Made by a program: the position numbers and the translations under genes. Below are positions 6,288 through 6,654 of a stretch of DNA of 6,654 nt, one piece after another. A model generated the notes under the pieces. It was not told the DNA's origin, searched no databases, and saw only the letters and a list, made by a program, of their open reading frames with translations. Source of the stretch: an uncultured bacterium (lineage in GTDB: Bacteria > Patescibacteriota > Patescibacteriia > Patescibacteriales > Patescibacteriaceae); contig CALMNI010000181.1 of assembly GCA_937868555.1 (NCBI GenBank), positions 1 through 6,654 of the forward strand, given 5' to 3'. The stretch's first letter is position 1. Every line of letters starts with the position of its first letter.

Positions 6288-6296
6288 AGTATATCA
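6288..6296 (-). promoter_or_regulatory. extended -10 promoter for the DedA gene
   Basis: Read on the minus strand, 6296-6288 is TGATATACT, a full extended -10 (TG-n-TATACT). Transcription would begin near 6281, about 20 bases before the ATG at 6261. The -35 position is poor, as is common with extended -10 promoters. It lies just downstream of the terminator of the preceding unit, where a new promoter is expected. Confidence 0.55.
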
Positions 6297-6324
6297 AATG
6301 GAGCTAAGAGACGCTATTCTACAT

Positions 6325-6355
6325 AAAAACCGCTGCGTTAACCGCAGCGGTTTTT
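6325..6355 (-). terminator. intrinsic terminator of the acidic small gene
   Basis: A5-CCGCTGCG (6325-6337) pairs perfectly over 13 bp with CGCAGCGG-T5 (6343-6355) around a 5-base loop (TTAAC). The 8-bp core is GC-rich and flanked by A5/T5, so it can end transcription in either direction. The only gene running into it is the minus-strand acidic ORF, whose stop lies 20 bases upstream. Confidence 0.88.
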
Positions 6356-6375
6356 AAGATTGGTGACGCTCTCGT

Positions 6376-6546
6376 TTAGAGTTCGTCTTCGGATCCGCCT
6401 TCTTCAGGCATTTCCGGGGTCATGCTTTCTTCCTTTTCTTCCGGTTCCTCAGTAGAGGTATCCATGTCGTCATCGTTCATGGTGACTTCGTCGATCATCA
6501 TATGTGTATAGTTAGATGATTTATAAACCTTATTAAGCCTGCCCAT
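6376..6546 (-). CDS. small highly acidic, Met-rich protein, unknown function
   Basis: From ATG 6546 the frame gives 56 residues. From the in-frame double ATG at 6501-6496 it gives 41 or 40. The last 41 residues hold 12 Glu, 6 Asp, 6 Met, one Lys and no aromatic residue or Cys (MNDDDMDTSTEEPEEKEES and on to GGSEDEL), so they should be disordered and strongly negative. The optional first 15 residues (MGRLNKVYKSSNYTH) are basic. No family is recognised. The case for a real gene is the complete transcription unit around it: a good promoter upstream and a strong hairpin terminator just after the stop. I annotate the longer start because it shortens the leader to about 37 bases, but without a Shine-Dalgarno the choice is open. 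It might instead be a non-coding RNA with an incidental frame. Confidence 0.55.
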   Translation of the reverse strand: MGRLNKVYKSSNYTHMMIDEVTMNDDDMDTSTEEPEEKEESMTPEMPEEGGSEDEL

Positions 6547-6589
6547 AGGCCAAATAAGCGATACATACTTCTACGTACCGATACAAAAA

Positions 6590-6618
6590 ATGTTACTATG
6601 AAATATTGAAATAGTCAA
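6590..6618 (-). promoter_or_regulatory. sigma-70-type promoter for the acidic small gene
   Basis: On the minus strand TTGACT (complement of 6613-6618) and TAACAT (complement of 6590-6595) are exactly 17 bases apart, the best -35/-10 pair in the window. Transcription would start near 6583, leaving a leader of about 37 bases to ATG 6546 or 82 bases to ATG 6501. Confidence 0.6.
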
Positions 6619-6654
6619 GGGCTAGGGGGCTTTCTTATTGACTTGTAGCGGTTT

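Noticed and set aside
6502..6583. Riboswitch or structured leader upstream of the acidic small gene
   Set aside because: Only short 3-4 bp pairings (around GCCTATGGGCAGGC) are visible; no known riboswitch core can be recognised.
6638..6643. TTGACT on the plus strand as a -35 for a gene to the right
   Set aside because: Its -10 would fall beyond the end of the window, so it cannot be tested here.

Overview
The window looks like a gene-dense, roughly 94% coding piece of a small bacterial genome, most probably a member of the Patescibacteria (Candidate Phyla Radiation). The reasons are the mix of proteins (Gmad2-domain surface protein, anchored CAP protein, Mur-ligase-like protein with an altered P-loop next to an FtsQ-like protein, short acidic orphan protein), the very tight packing and the lack of Shine-Dalgarno sequences before every start I examined. 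UGA is used as a stop codon (aminotransferase, 1274-1276), which argues against the UGA-glycine lineages of that radiation. This placement is inference; there is no rRNA or marker gene here to prove it.

Layout: bases 1-121 are an AT-rich leader with a large two-part inverted repeat and a candidate promoter. Bases 122-3051 form a plus-strand run: a class I PLP aminotransferase, a single-domain Mur-ligase-like protein (coupled by a 4-bp ATGA overlap), an FtsQ/DivIB-type division protein (2-bp gap) and a 50-residue hydrophobic small ORF. This meets, tail to tail with an 8-bp overlap, a minus-strand pair (4717 down to 3044): a membrane-anchored Gmad2 Ig-like protein followed 3 bp later by a membrane-anchored PQQ-type glucose/sorbosone dehydrogenase. 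A 49-bp divergent spacer separates that pair from a plus-strand CAP/SCP-domain protein (4767-5633) with a C-terminal helical hairpin. The CAP gene converges, again with an 8-bp overlap, on a minus-strand DedA membrane protein (5626-6261). The right end holds a separate minus-strand transcription unit: promoter, short very acidic Met-rich protein, and a strong hairpin terminator (6325-6355).

Taken together the window is about the cell envelope: division and a Mur-derived protein on the left, three membrane-anchored extracytoplasmic proteins in the middle, and a DedA transporter/flippase-type protein on the right. No mobile element, CRISPR array, tRNA or rRNA was seen. The points most worth a second look are the degenerate single-domain Mur protein, the CAP protein with only two cysteines placed to staple a helical hairpin, the acidic mini-gene, the identical TGCTATTTAG sequence at both convergent gene junctions, and the complete lack of Shine-Dalgarno signals.
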